A stretch of DNA of 64,000 bases. It comes from Amoebophrya sp. A120. Lineage: Eukaryota > Sar > Dinophyceae > Syndiniales > Amoebophryaceae. A program made the position numbers and the translations under genes. Below are positions 11,301 to 22,145 of the stretch, piece by piece. The notes under the pieces were generated by a model. That model had not been told where the DNA came from. It saw only the letters and a list, made by a program, of their open reading frames with translations, and ran no database searches. Where the stretch lies: the NCBI GenBank assembly GCA_905178155.1, contig CAJINV010000012.1:926004-990003 (forward strand), given 5' to 3'. Every line of letters begins with the position of its first letter. Position 1 is the first letter of the stretch.

Positions 11301-13133
11301 GTTCAAAATGACGCACTACATGAAAACGATGGCGGACCCGGGGGAGAACTGTATGTGGCGCCGACAGTGCCAGCGGGCGATTGCCATCCAGCACCACGGT
11401 CATTTTTTACCGCCGTTGCGGCTCAAGCAGGCCGGCACAATCAACGATCTACCAGCGGAGGACTACGCGAAGATCTTCTGCATCTCCCGCAACCTGCATG
11501 GCGGTAACGCCCCCGGAAACAATTGCAACGAGGTGCATGTCAACAACACCCGCCAGGAGAAGGCTACCCATGCTGGTACGGAGGATAAATTCCACACCAA
11601 GCGGCTCACCGAGATGCTCCTCCAGCTGGAAACGTTGTACAAAAACCGCAGGTCGCTGCAGTTTCCCGCTACGCAGATCATCCAGCCCATGTACAACAAG
11701 GACTTGGGAGTCAAGGGCGCCACGACGTTGGGCTACCGCGGCGGGGAGGTGGAGGCGATCATCGACGGGGGGATTTCTTCCCAACACGAGCGAAAAGCGC
11801 ACGAGCGGTGCTCCGTGACTTTCTGGCATTCCGCCGACATGGCGCAGAAACTGCAGGAAGAGGGTTGTTTAATCGTCCAGCACATGGTGACGCACAGGCA
11901 CGGCGCTGTTACGGGGCAACACCTCGGAAAGGCCGTCGGTTTTTACCTCATCATCTGCCCGCACACGGAGAAACTGAAGGCCTTCGCTCCGGATGAGTTG
12001 CACGAGTCCCGGTTTTTCTGCGCCGCGCCGTCGCAGCTGCGGTGGTTAGACGCGAAATTCTTGGCGCCGGACATGTGTGAGTGCCCGCTCTATTTCGAGA
12101 TTCCGATGGGACCATGGATCGAGCCAGTCGACATCGTTCTGGAGAAGTTCCTCGACCTCACCGTCGACGAACAGTACGCGCTGACGAAGGACACCGTCAA
12201 AGAATTCCCCAAGTTGTCGAAGTTTTACTGGTCGCGGATGCCGGAGACGGCGCGGAAGAAGGCGTATCGCTACGCCTACGAAGGCGGGTTTGCGCAGCGA
12301 CACATGGACGAGATCGAGAAGAGGTGCAAACCGAAACTGATCATATTCGGCAAGGACGGCGACGAGTTCCGGCGGGAGCAGCAGCAGAACAAGGTGGACG
12401 AGTTAGCCGAACAAGCTGCCAATGATAAGCGGGTGCACCAGGAACAGGTGAATAAGCGGGACTCGATGACACCAATGCAAAAATCACTACTATCTCATCT
12501 CGTTTTGTATTGCGCAAAATCACGCATGACAAAATGCATGACAAGAAAAGTTCTTCACTCAAAGCTCCGTGCTGTTTTTGCATGACAAATATGAAAATGC
12601 AAAACGAGAAGAGATGGTAGTCGTTTTTGATGTGATAGCCCGACGGCAAGACAAACAATCACACCCGGCTGCCGGCGCAGAAGGTCATCAAGTACTACGG
12701 CAAGGTCGAGGGAAAGACGAAATTGTTAGCGGAGGTCCGGCCAACGCGCTCGTCTGCCCACATGGACGACATTTTGCGGCTGCGGTGGCCGACGGATCAC
12801 GTCGTGAGATCCGCCATCAAGTACGCAACCGCGCCCAGCAAGCCCGACGCCATGGCGAACGCCGAGAGCCTGCTGTTGCCCAAAGTGTTGACGTCGTACG
12901 GCTTGCTGAGGTCGCAGGTAACAGTCGAAGTCGATAAGTGGGAGGAAGTGGACTATGACGTGTATGGTTTTGATGATTACGGATACCGAATCCGCGAACC
13001 GCCGGCAAGCAGCAGCTCCAAACCGACCGGGTTGAGCGACAACGTGAACAACCGGAACAAGCGGAATTCTTTGGGTGGTGATGCTGAGTTTCTGGATGAT
13101 GGTGATACTAAGAAGAAGCAGAGAAAAGGTTAG
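8304..13133 (+). CDS. Large multi-exon protein of unknown family
   Basis: Exons in order: 8304 to about 8578 (MNLNGDKAVVSGLLDRNQ...); 8703-8891 (NAEWTQLIHGCDFRHIIANLQ); GT-AG intron 8892-9037; an exon from 9038 (LFLIEHGEFCVAERMRF) to about 9930, open throughout but probably holding a 43- or 96-nt in-frame intron from 9221. A long intron to about 10470 follows, then a 2-kb exon (SKKQRAPMKYLTKFLSDTEY ... IVQHMVTHRHGAVTGQH ... EVEAIIDGGISSQHERKAHE) to about 12470. After an element with inverted ends, the last exon (QKVIKYYGKVEGKTKL...) ends acidic then Lys-rich (DDGDTKKKQRKG). The central exon has many conserved-looking Cys, His and Trp but no motif I can name, and a coiled-coil-like stretch near 12380-12460 (EQQQNKVDELAEQAAND). 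No membrane segment or signal peptide. Confidence 0.6.
10351..10466. mobile_element. Introner-like element nested in an intron
   Basis: Inverted ends TATGATATGGAAAAGC (left) and the inverse of TATGAAATGGAAAAAC (right), with an internal TTTTGTCATGC motif as in other introners of the window. It lies inside the long intron of the 8304-13133 gene and has no visible TSD. Confidence 0.5.
12467..12660. mobile_element. Introner-like element with inverted ends
   Basis: The left part reads AAAAATCACTACTATCTCAT then CTCGTTTTG; the right part is its inverse (CAAAACGAGAAGAGATGGTA then GTCGTTTTT). The interior contains several GCATGACAA copies. It separates the 2-kb exon from the last exon of the 8304-13133 gene. 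ACACC occurs at 12469-12473 and 12661-12665 as a candidate TSD, but excising that interval does not restore frame, so the boundary is unresolved. Confidence 0.55.
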
Positions 13134-13673
13134 GTCGTCAGCATATGTCTACTTGATTCAGTATTGGTCTCCATGTTTCTTTACACAATTACTACAGTGA
13201 AAAACATATTTATACACGCGAGTAAGTACGATGAAACTATATCAGTGATCATGAAGAGACAGACCCAACAGCCACTACCTTTCCCTCCTTTTTCAGGAGG
13301 AATTTTCATCAGGATTCACGATAATACTCATTGCTGCACTCCAGCAATGGGAAAATTTAGAAATCGCCTATCTGTGAATAGGTTAACAAAATTCAAACTG
13401 CAGCTGTGCAGTTTATAAAAATTTGATTACACAAAAGATGAAAAGTATGGAAGTGCTGTCGAAGAACGACAGCAATGCAAATTATTAAAAAATACAATTG
13501 AAAAGATAGTGAAATAGTAAAGAAAAGAAGCACTATCAGACATTACCCGAAGGCGCGCCACATCTATCCGAAAAGTGCAAAACTTTTCGTGATGAAAAAT
13601 TAATTTTTGTATACCTTTCGATTTATTTTCCCACCGGTACTACTTGTAATAAGTCACACCATCAAAACTGCTC
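13134..13673. other. Intergenic, convergent gene ends
   Basis: AT-rich DNA between a plus-strand and a minus-strand gene end. No ORF or repeat of note. Confidence 0.5.
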
Positions 13674-15093
13674 TCATTCTGACCGGGCCCTTGCTCTGGA
13701 GCTGGAGCTTGTGCTGTTAGTGTTGTCTATTTTCCGCTTTTTCGGTGCAGATTTTGCCAGTTCCGGGTCGGTTTGTTGTGTTGCTGTCGTTTGCGAAGTG
13801 TCGGCTGTGTCGGTTGTCGCGTTCAGGACCAATAGGATTTGGTCAGCAATCCGATCGGCAGGTACGAACCAACTCTCGAGCCACGTCCTGCGCGGCTTTT
13901 TAATCTCGGTCATCAGCGCCGGGTAGGCTGCCAAGGTAGTTGTCCCGAACTCCCTGTGGATGGATAGAAGTACTCGGTTGAAAACGAAACCCAATAGATG
14001 GTCGCGCTTGCACATGAATAAGCTGCACATTACTGCTACGCATCACAAGTTTCAACATTGTTGTAGTTTTTCTGTCATTTCTACTTCTGCTCTACTGTCC
14101 TGGCACGATGTAGAACCACGCCCACCCTAGAAGCACGCTATTTATACTTATCCGGTTCGTAGATAAATCCATGCTTCCGCAGCTCTTCCCACGGGATGAG
14201 TGCGCTGCTCTTCAAGGGCTTCCCGTAAAGGTGCCTCTCGTCGAAGGATCGCGCGTGCAACAGCAAGAAGTCCGCGTCATCAACGCGGTAACATTCTCCG
14301 TTGGCTCTGTGTTATGTGTTGTTGCTGTATTCAAAGCGAATAGCGAGGCCGGCTATGGGAGCGGTACACAATGGCGTCGGGCAGTTGAAAAAGTACAAAA
14401 ATGCCTTGTCATCTTGCAGCGCAAGGCGATCGGCTCTCCCTTCCGGTCTGTGCGCCACACCAAGTTCTTCTCCTGCACGCGATAGAGAGTTCCATCAGGA
14501 TCGCCTCTCTTGACGATGCACCGATCAAACCCGCCGTATTCTCGTTCGGGGGTAACGTACTGCAATCCACTACCGCGGAGCTGGTGCTCAAAGTAATCAC
14601 GAGAATCCGCCTCCCTCAAGGTAGCCGCACTGTAAACGTGCGCCCTTGGGTCAAAGGGAGCCAACAAATGCGGACGTGATTGGAGCAGGTTCTGGAGGTG
14701 TGCCACGAGGTTGGCTGGCGGTATGTTTTCGCTTGGGTCGTTCAGTGAGTAGCCGTCGTAATCCCGTTGTCTATGGACAATGTGAACGAAAACGTCGGCC
14801 GCGTCGTCGCTCGTGATACCAATAAGAGTGAAGTTGTGCCAGGCACTCTTGTGCCCGTTTAGTGCGAGTCTGATCTTTCGCTCCCAGGCGTCGGCTCTGG
14901 AACTGCCACCCTTGATCTGCACCGTGGCCCAGAGCTCCACCGTGTTCAAATTTTGCGTAAAAGTGTCGTCCTTATTTGCCACTAGGACGTCACTACTTAA
15001 CTCGTGGGTTCGTCGGACGATGAAATGCTGCTCCAATAAGCGAATAAATTCACTAACGCTTTTGTCCTCCGCGTTCTTTGGAATGCTGCCCAT
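13674..15093 (-). CDS. Hypothetical protein, weakly nuclease-like
   Basis: The main exon starts at the ATG at 15093 (MGSIPKNAEDKSVSEFIRL) and runs to about 14395. A short second exon (about 14290-14145, DDADFLLLHARSFDERHLYG ... IPWEELRKHGFIYEPDK) and a third (about 14035-13674, CSLFMCKRDHLLGFVFNRVL ... ending in a Lys/Arg patch APKKKRK-like and Ser/Arg) follow. The last intron could be GTATAA...GCGTAGCAG. The N-terminal pattern SDVLVANKDD...ELWATVQIKGGS resembles the D...(D/E/Q)-x-K core of PD-(D/E)XK nucleases, but no other motif supports this, so it is only a suggestion. The basic patch near the C-terminus could be a nuclear localisation signal. Confidence 0.5.
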
Positions 15094-15437
15094 CAAACAG
15101 CTGCACGACGTTCAGATGCAAACAAAATCAACAACGTACAGCCTCAAGCGTGACCTAAATCAGAGTGAGAGAAAGTATGTGGCTCAGAGTAGTCCTCCGG
15201 GTGGGGTGTTTCTAAATCAGCCTACTATGATCACCAAATCTCAGGGCCCTGCGATGTTCATTCCCATCACGTAGTAAACGCCTACCCTTATTGGTATAGT
15301 ATCAGACCACTCCCTCTACGTTCTTGCGCATCACATTCATTGCAATACTAGACCGATGGGCCATTTCTGTGTTGTTGTTGACATTGATTCATCTGATAGG
15401 ACCGATCCAGTAGTGTCGCGTAGAGCTAGCATCAAAA

Positions 15438-16139
15438 ACATGGCCTCCGTCGCCGATCTTCGACTTGTCTCGCCGCCGTTCCGACACGAATCCACAATGC
15501 TACATAGCTTATGGTTAACTAGCTAACTCAGATAAGACTATTATAGTTCAAGCATAATCAAGCTGCATGACCAATCAGTTTGGTAGCTAAACATGCACTG
15601 GAGTACTACCATAGAACATAATATGAAACATGCATACAAAAATTTTTGAACTTTCTCGAAATAAACGTTTTGCCCAAGCCATAAATAGTAACTTGTAATG
15701 CATAAAATCGCTACCAGCTGGAAGCCCACTTTCCCAGCGGTGCATGACAAATCTCGGCACCGCCTAAATCCAGTTTGTCATGCTGTTTAGGCACAGAAGG
15801 CGTCTTTTGTCGTGCTACTTTAGCAGCTCTATCGTAGACCCCAAACAGGGTGGCAGTAGGCCTCACTTGCCATCTCTGCAAGAGAGGCACTTCGTGCCTT
15901 ACAGTTTATGCATGAGAAATTATTTCAACTCTGTCGATTTCAATCCTGACCCTTCCATATGGGACTGGAGAAAAATCGTGTCCGGCTGTCCGCATTCCAC
16001 GACTTTCACCGGCATAGTTGAAGATTTCGTGTGTAATTATTCTTGTCCAATCACGAGGAGTGAGGTTGTAATTCTGATTTCAAATTTCCTGTCGAGCAGG
16101 AGCTCCACCACGTTGAGCAAAAAGCTGAAGGCTGACTGA
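15438..16139 (+). CDS. Possible small gene split by a composite introner
   Basis: An ATG at about 15441 gives MASVADLRLVSPPFRHES before the composite element. After it the frame DWRKIVSGCPHSTTFTGIVE ... SSTTLSKKLKAD runs to a stop at 16139. An acidic reading frame further on (about 16150-16320, SSENDFDFDLNDNDKKCDVD) might belong to the same gene. The junction has no clear TSD and the gene is on the opposite strand to its neighbours, so this is weak. Confidence 0.25.
15492..15957. mobile_element. Composite introner (G+C type, long form)
   Basis: Begins CCACAATGCTACATAGCTTA, contains ACTTTCTCGAAATAAACG and TTTTGCCCAAGCCATA as in the 4397 copy, then continues through a complete family C interior (GTAATGCATAAAATCGC..., TTGTCATGC motifs) to GATTTCAATCCTGACCCTTC. 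About 18 bp of flank left of the element (CGTTCC-ACACGAATCC) is also shared with the 4.6-kb copy. Confidence 0.6.
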
Positions 16140-16559
16140 AGCTAAGTCACGATTTTGTGTAATCGGTCCTGCTGTCCAGAGCAACAGTAGCAGCGAAAAC
16201 GATTTCGATTTCGATCTGAACGACAACGATAAAAAGTGCGATGTCGATGAATTTCTCGACGACCAAAGCAAAATGCTTCTTGTACTTACAACTAGAAGAG
16301 GACAGGCGCGAAAAGTATGACGACGAACATCTTTCTACAGCACTCCAAATAACTCGGGCCCGTTTATTTTGCGACTGCGACAAGAAGAACATATTTCAGA
16401 TACAAATTTCAGTACAGGAACCACCTGATGCACAGCAAGATGGACCTGTTACCACGGTAGATGCGATGAAAGCGGTCGGGCTTCGCACCGCCCCAGCAGT
16501 AGACAATCTTGATCCCACTGGAAAACGCTCTCCATCAATTATCTGTCGCTTTATTTATC

Positions 16560-17812
16560 TTAATCTTTCGCGAATACCCATCTGGCGCTTCCAAACTCGA
16601 CAATCGTCTTTCCGGAAAACGTGTGTCCCTCCGCCGCGAGTTTCTTTTTCTGAAGTAGAGCTGCCGACATGGTGCCTTCGCCCCCTCCTCCTGCGTTCTC
16701 ATCCCCGCCGGCAGACTTTGCTTTGCTTGAGCTTGGCTTGTCCTTTGCCGCCTTGATGTCTTTGCTGGTTTTATTGTTTTTGTCATTGGACTTCCGAACC
16801 GATTTTTCTACCTTCATCTTCTTGTTCTCAGCGGACGAAGTTGCTATCGCCTTGCCCTTCACCTTCTCCGCCTCCCTGACCTTCTCATCCACCACCGCGC
16901 CGCCCTTCAATGAGATTCCGCCGCTGCTGTTCACACACCGCCACCAGGGCACGTCGTTCACATCGCAGTCCCGCATGTATGAAATGCAAAAGTGTCTGGG
17001 TCTGGAAGAGTGTGAACTTGTCATGCAGGTTTTCCATGACTCTTGAGGTCTGGAATGCGGCACCTAGCACGACAGAGTCTGCGACGTCTCTTTCATGCCT
17101 ATCCTGCATGAGAAACTCCCTCCCAACTTGGTCGAAAGTGGACAGCTACTTTTGGCACTCATGCAACACAGACTTTTGCATGGTTCGGATTTAGTATGAC
17201 AAGTTGCAATCTTCCAGACCCAGACATTTTTGCAATCCATAGCATGGCGAATCCGACGTGTCTCGCGTGGTTGGGGAGTTTGAGCGCGACGGCAACGTCC
17301 TTGTAGGTGGTAACTTTTCCAGCGGGGACTATGACTTGCTCAAGCGTTACAATCTCAAACGTTACAATAGAATCTGGAATTTGTGTTGCATGATGAGCAT
17401 GACAGACTCGCACAGCGCTCCACCTTTTGCAATACAAATTTCGCCAGATTGTAGTGGTTTTTGGGGCTCCGGAACTTGTCATGCGCAATCCTATGAGGGT
17501 TGGCTAGATCCTGCACTCTTGCATCACAGATTTCCATATTATATTGCAAACGTTTGAGATTGTAACACCTGAGCGGGTTATAGGGACCTGCTTCACTTTC
17601 TCGTACACGAGTTGAGGGAAGAGCTTCCTGGGAGGGGAGGAGCTTCTATTCTGCATCTTCCCGTTCTGCTGTTTATTTTGGTCGTGACGCTCTTGATTTA
17701 TTTTGGGAGTACTAGTGGTGGTGGTGGTTTTCCGCTTTTCAGTAGTGTTTTTCGAAGAAGACGAGGAGGAGCTGGGCGCTGAGGTCGAAATGGACGAGGA
17801 GAATATTGCCAT
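16560..17812 (-). CDS. Alkyltransferase-like protein (MGMT/ATL DNA-binding fold)
   Basis: Three exons. Excising two introners, each with one TSD copy, gives a 241-aa frame from the ATG at 17812. A Ser/Thr/Lys-rich leader (about 65 aa) precedes FPQLVYEKVKQVPAGKVTTY, DVAVALKLPNHARHVGFAM, then DCDVNDVPWWRCVNSSGGIS and a Lys-rich insertion, ending KLAAEGHTFSGKTI...RWVF. This is the layout of the MGMT C-terminal domain: the YxxVxxIPxGxVxTY start, the ARxVG helix, the PCHRV active site and the downstream SxGxLxG. The catalytic Cys of PCHR is replaced by Trp (PWWR), as in alkyltransferase-like (ATL) proteins, which bind O6-alkylguanine without transferring the alkyl group and flag it for nucleotide excision repair. 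ATLs normally read PWHR; here the His is also Trp, which is unusual. The long Lys/Ser insertion is also atypical. Expected in nucleus or organelle. Confidence 0.85.
16978..17241. mobile_element. Family A introner in the ATL gene
   Basis: 264 bp. Left TATGAAATGCAAAAGTGTCT then GGGTCTGG; right CCAGACCCAGACATTTTTGC then AATCCATA. TSD GCATG at 16973-16977 and 17242-17246. It sits between ARHVGFAM and RDCDVNDVPWW. Removal of element plus one TSD restores the expected spacing of the MGMT fold. Sliding the junction across the TSD never gives GT...AG or GC...AG on the sense strand. Confidence 0.95.
17330..17582. mobile_element. Family B introner in the ATL gene
   Basis: 253 bp with about 32-bp inverted ends: TATGACTTGCTCAAGCGTTA then CAATCTCAAACG, against TATAACCCGCTCAGGTGTTA then CAATCTCAAACG on the other strand. 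TSD GGGAC at 17325-17329 and 17583-17587. Precise removal rebuilds the MGMT motif QVPAGKVTTY. Confidence 0.95.
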
Positions 17813-18566
17813 AGTTGATTTCAATGCGGTTGCTTCGTTGCTTTCTTAATGGTCTGCGTGAGAAGAAAGAAAGATCATATTCTAGGAAGGCTCGACAAAG
17901 TACTAGCAGAGCAGTGAGGACACGACCAGTCGGGAATGAATCAACTAGGCAAGGTCGCGGTACTGCAACGAACCTTCTCGCAGTCGTTTGGTAAGTACAT
18001 TCCGCTCAAGACTGAAACTGCAGCTACGGTCTACAACTTCAAAGAGAACACATCAAAGCGAAACAACGTGAACTTCTTTCGCAGCAGCCAGCAGCCTGCT
18101 CATCAAGAAACACTAAAGATTGTGAGGATGTTGATGTTCATCATTTTACTACGTGTCGATAGCTTTGTCGCTGAAGTTTCGTCCAAATAAAGAACTTATT
18201 TGTCATTTGATTTTGCATCAGTCTGCAAAAATTCTGTTCGCTTGTGCTTGATCTTCCCGATGAAGATGTTGCTTTCATCAACTTGTTCGACGGAGATTAC
18301 CACCGAAGCGGATGCAGAAACAGCAGTATAATTTGCTGCTCGTCCGCGTCAGCATGCAGACGACGGCTCCTTGTTATTCCTTGCTTCAGCTTCCCCCAGC
18401 GATTCCCAGCGTCTCTCTGAGCAAAACACACGACCAGTCGCTCCTCGTCATACGCCGAGGTCGTCTGCTTTTTTTTGCAACCACCGAAAAGCAAGTGTGC
18501 AGGAACGTAATATACGAACTTTTTCGGGCTGCACGAAGATGTTCTTCTTCTGCTTCTTCAACACTC
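17813..18566. other. Intergenic
   Basis: Contains one plus-strand ORF of 84 codons (17936-18190, MNQLGKVAVLQRTFSQSFGK...) with no recognisable feature and low coding credibility. Nothing else seen. Confidence 0.4.
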
Positions 18567-21306
18567 CTAGTTGTTCTCCCCCGCGCCCCATTCGCCGGTC
18601 CCCATGTTTTTCGTGGACCGCCCATCCACTACCGGGTTCTGGGCCTTCATGTAGTCGTTGTCGATCCCGACGTTCCTGATCGTGTGCTGTTTCGCCGCCG
18701 CGCGCGATTTCTTGATCGCGGCCTGAAACTCCTCAATCAGCGCTATGTCGCTGTCGCTGAACCCGAGCTTTTGCCGGTCGTAGAAAACTTCTTGGAAGTA
18801 CGGGTCGAGCAAAGGTCGCAACGCGAGTTTTTTCTCCCGTATGTTGAAGAGGGATTCGAGGATCATGGCAAACTCCCGACGGAGAAAAGCCTTCATGACC
18901 GCGTCGTTTGGCGGACGGTAGCGGTAATTTTCGTCCTCGTCGTTCTCTTGGTTCTCGTTGACTAAATTGTTCTCTGCTTGGGAATCGACAGAACTGGCAC
19001 CGGGACCGGGCTTGTTCTGCTGGGACCTGAGATTCGAGGTTTTTTGAGGGGGGAAATTGAGGATTTGGGAGAAAGGAGATACGCCTCATTGTTGAAGACC
19101 TCTTGCAGGAAAGCAGTCATCAAGCCGCTGGTGCAATAGAGGACAACAATGCAGCACAACCAGCACACTGTGGACCCTGATGAAGCAGGAAGATTCTCAC
19201 AAATTGAACAAAAAATCACGTACATAATTGAATAAATTGGAACGCAACTCTTTTCTTTGAAATCAGATTTCAAAAAAAAATCAAACTACCTATTGCCGTC
19301 CCCGGAGGACTTTGCGTCCAATTCCTGCTCCTGCGCGAACAACTGGTCGTGGTTGACTTTCCCCACTGCCGCGCCGAAAAAATCATCCTCGTCGGATTCC
19401 TCCTCGGAGTTGTCGCCTGCTCCTGCGGGGGAAGATGAAGCTGCAGCTGCTTGTTGGTGGGGCTCTTGATCTGCTGGTTCATCTGGTGCAGCTGCACCAG
19501 GCCCAAGACCTTCTTCCTCTATTCTTCTTCTTTTAGGGGAACTAGAATGATCTTTGTCAGGTATAATTCTAGCATTACCCCCACCGTAATTGCTGATCCC
19601 GCCGACGACAGACACAGCGTCCTCTCCCGCGACCGACATGTTGTCTTGATGTTCCGCCAGCATTTGTTCCTGCTGCAAAATCTCCGCGGAAATGTCGTGC
19701 ATCGCATTTTCGCCGTTTGTTGTTCCCGCTGCACGACCAGCTGCTCCAGTAGTGGAGGAGGAGGAAGAAGATCCGCCAGCGATGTTGCTCCCGAGATTGA
19801 TGTTCGACGCCGTGCCTCCATTCTCCCCAACATCGTCTATCTCCTCCTGCTTCACCACGCCTGTGGTCTCCGGCGCGACAAACGCGGGAAACACCGTGTC
19901 GGCGTTTTTCGGCAAACAAACGTTCCGCATTTCCTCGCTGTTGTTGAACTCCAAATCCGGTTGGATCACTTCGGCAACGAATTCCCGGACGAGTTTCATG
20001 CACCGTTCCATCTGGAAGCTGTCGTCCGACTGTTGAATCTTTAAATGGTTCAAGATCAACTGCCACAAGATTTTCACCAGGGGGAACTTCTCGACGAAGT
20101 CGATGTTCAGCTCCAGCATCTTTTCAAACACGATCTTCACATCGTTGAAGGATTCATAGTGCTGGCACGCGTGGCCGGTTTGGACCAAGCGCTGTATGGC
20201 TTCAAACGCGTAACACCGATTATCCCAATCCATCTGTTCCTCCACCCACCGTTTCAAAAACGGCATGGATTTCGTGAACCGCGGCCGCTGCTCGATGTGC
20301 TGCAAAACCCGCTTCAGCATGTCGATCGCGTCGATGGGTTTGTTCATGACCGTCGGAAGTTGCTTCTTGATCTTCTCCGCTTTCAGTTTCAAATACTGCC
20401 GCTTCATTTTCATGCGGATTAACTGCTCCTTCGTCAAGGGGCGGCCGTTTTGTCCGGGGAGCAGCGCAACTCCGTGCTTGTTGTACTGGTGTTTGGAAAA
20501 GTGTAACCTCCTCGCGTCCTGCTCCTGCTGCCGTATTCGCGCGATGTTCTGCGCGTGCTTCTTCATCTCCTTGGATTGGTGGTTGTAAAATCCGTCTAGC
20601 TCCCTTTCCTTCTATGACAGTACACAACTCCCCCTCCCCCTTGTTTGTCATGCAAAATACCCAATCCACCCCTTGCCTCTTGGCGCTGTTTGCATGAGAA
20701 GTTCTGGTAGCCCAAATAGCACTACACTCCAGTGCAGATTTGTCATGCAAAACCGGCATTCTTGCTGATGCTTGTATTGCCGCTCATGCTACACAAATGA
20801 GGGGGAGGGGGAGCTGTGCACTGTCATACCTTCCGCGACCGGCCCAGCAGCTGCTCGGCCGGCTTGTTGAAGCGACGCTGCACCTGCTCGAAAGCTTCGT
20901 TGAGCTGTAGTTGTTTTTTATAGGGTTTTGTTGGCGTTGTAGCAGCACTACAAGCAGATCACATTATTTCGTAGTCGTTCTGCAACTGCATCTGCTCATG
21001 GAATAAAACTTCATCTTTAAATAACGCGACTGCGAGGTCCTCGTCGCTGTGGCTGTGGTCCTACATGAAATATTAACACAGACTCAAATAGAAACCTGCC
21101 GTAAATAAACCAGCCAGCAAATACTATACCTTCGCAGCCTCGTACTTCTTCGCGTCTGCATCTTTTGTTTTCCCAGTCGCCTGCAATTTCGCGACTTCCT
21201 CTTTCAAAGCCTTCCATCTTTTTTTCACCCTTTGTCGCACGCGCTCCAGATCCGCCTTCGTCTTAATCTGGAATTCCTCGAAGCCAACCAGCTTGTAGCA
21301 ATCCAT
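18567..21306 (-). CDS. Helical nuclear-type protein with J-like N-terminus, unknown function
   Basis: Exon 1 (21306-21130) starts MDCYKLVGFEEFQIKTKADL and is helical and Lys-rich; the opening recalls a J-domain helix but there is no HPD motif, so DnaJ function is unlikely. Two GT-AG introns follow (21061-21129; about 20907-20968), giving DHSHSDEDLAVALFKDEVLF and LNEAFEQVQRRFNKPAEQLL. A K-family introner (20613-20828) interrupts GRSRK|ERELDGFYNHQSKEM. The long exon (to about 19291) has Arg/Lys-rich helices, a helical-repeat-like part (AIDMLKRVLQHIEQRPRF; FEAIQRLVQTGHACQHYE), then Ser/Gly/Glu-rich disorder with an SSSPKRRRIEEE nuclear-localisation-like patch. A last intron leads to a C-terminal helical exon (MKAFLRREFAMILESLFNIR ... 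to 18567). Probably nuclear; family not recognised. Confidence 0.65.
20613..20828. mobile_element. Family K introner (CCCCCTCCCCC ends)
   Basis: 216 bp with inverted ends TATGACAGTACACAACTCCC then CCTCCCCC (left) against TATGACAGTGCACAGCTCCC then CCTCCCCC (right, other strand). TSD CCTTC at 20608-20612 and 20829-20833. It interrupts GRSRK|ERELDG, and excision with one TSD keeps the frame. The only copy of this family in the window. Confidence 0.95.
21061..21129 (-). other. Canonical GT-AG intron
   Basis: 69 nt. The sense strand reads GCGAAG|GTATAGTATTTG ... TTCATGTAG|GACCACAG. It shows that canonical spliceosomal introns coexist with introners in the same gene. Confidence 0.75.
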
Positions 21307-22145
21307 TTTTGAGATTTATTTTTGGTCTTCTGGTCGTGTCTTCAAGAGTGCTCGTTGATGATGGTTTTTCGATACTAGTACCAACAAAATTGCGGAGCGT
21401 AGGCTTAGGAGCCGTAGTTGCCGTTCATCAATTCAAGCGTGCATTTCCATTTTTGATACCAAACTCCTATTGTCACCATCAAGGTGGTCAACATGAACAT
21501 ACTATTTCTAGGACGAAATATATGGGAACAGGTTGGATTGTAGGTACGCTTGGGGTAATACGTTGAAGGGGATGAGGCATCAATCTATCTTCAAGTTTGG
21601 AAAAAACGGCGCAAGGGGATGAAGAACATATCATCTGTGTTGGGTTGGGAGTTGGTCCTGTTTCATTGTTTGAGTCTTTTCTTCACAAAATCTTCTGCAA
21701 CATTTGCATTTGAGAACGACTACTTTCTGTTTCTGTTTTTCCTGTTGCATGCGAAGGCGCAACTTATCGTTATCGGAGACGAAGCCAGAACTTACTTATT
21801 TGTTTCTTGATCCTCGATTCTACTTCAGAATCGCATGATGAAATTTTGTGATCCGTCCTTCTGATTTCATTTTCAATTATTCCGTTTTGTTTCTTCCTAG
21901 TTTCTGTTTTCACCGTCAAACATTCCGACATCCCAGGATCTGCACGAGGAACACACAGATATAGTATCGCGGACTCCTCGAAGATGAGCTACCGTTCTTG
22001 CTCAGCACCACAACTTCCGCCCGAGGACGCCAAGAACGAATGTCTTCACGTGTTGTAGTTGCGCTGCGCATTTTTGCTTTATTCTGTCAAATGAGTTCTT
22101 ACGAAAACTTCCAAATCATTTTCAAGTAGAATCTGATCGGCAACA
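21307..22145. other. Intergenic
   Basis: AT-rich. Only short ORFs with hydrophobic low-complexity translations; nothing supportable. Confidence 0.5.

Noticed and set aside
21130-21306. DnaJ co-chaperone assignment for the exon starting MDCYKLVGF
   Set aside because: The opening resembles a J-domain helix, but there is no HPD motif and the rest of the protein is unlike DnaJ.
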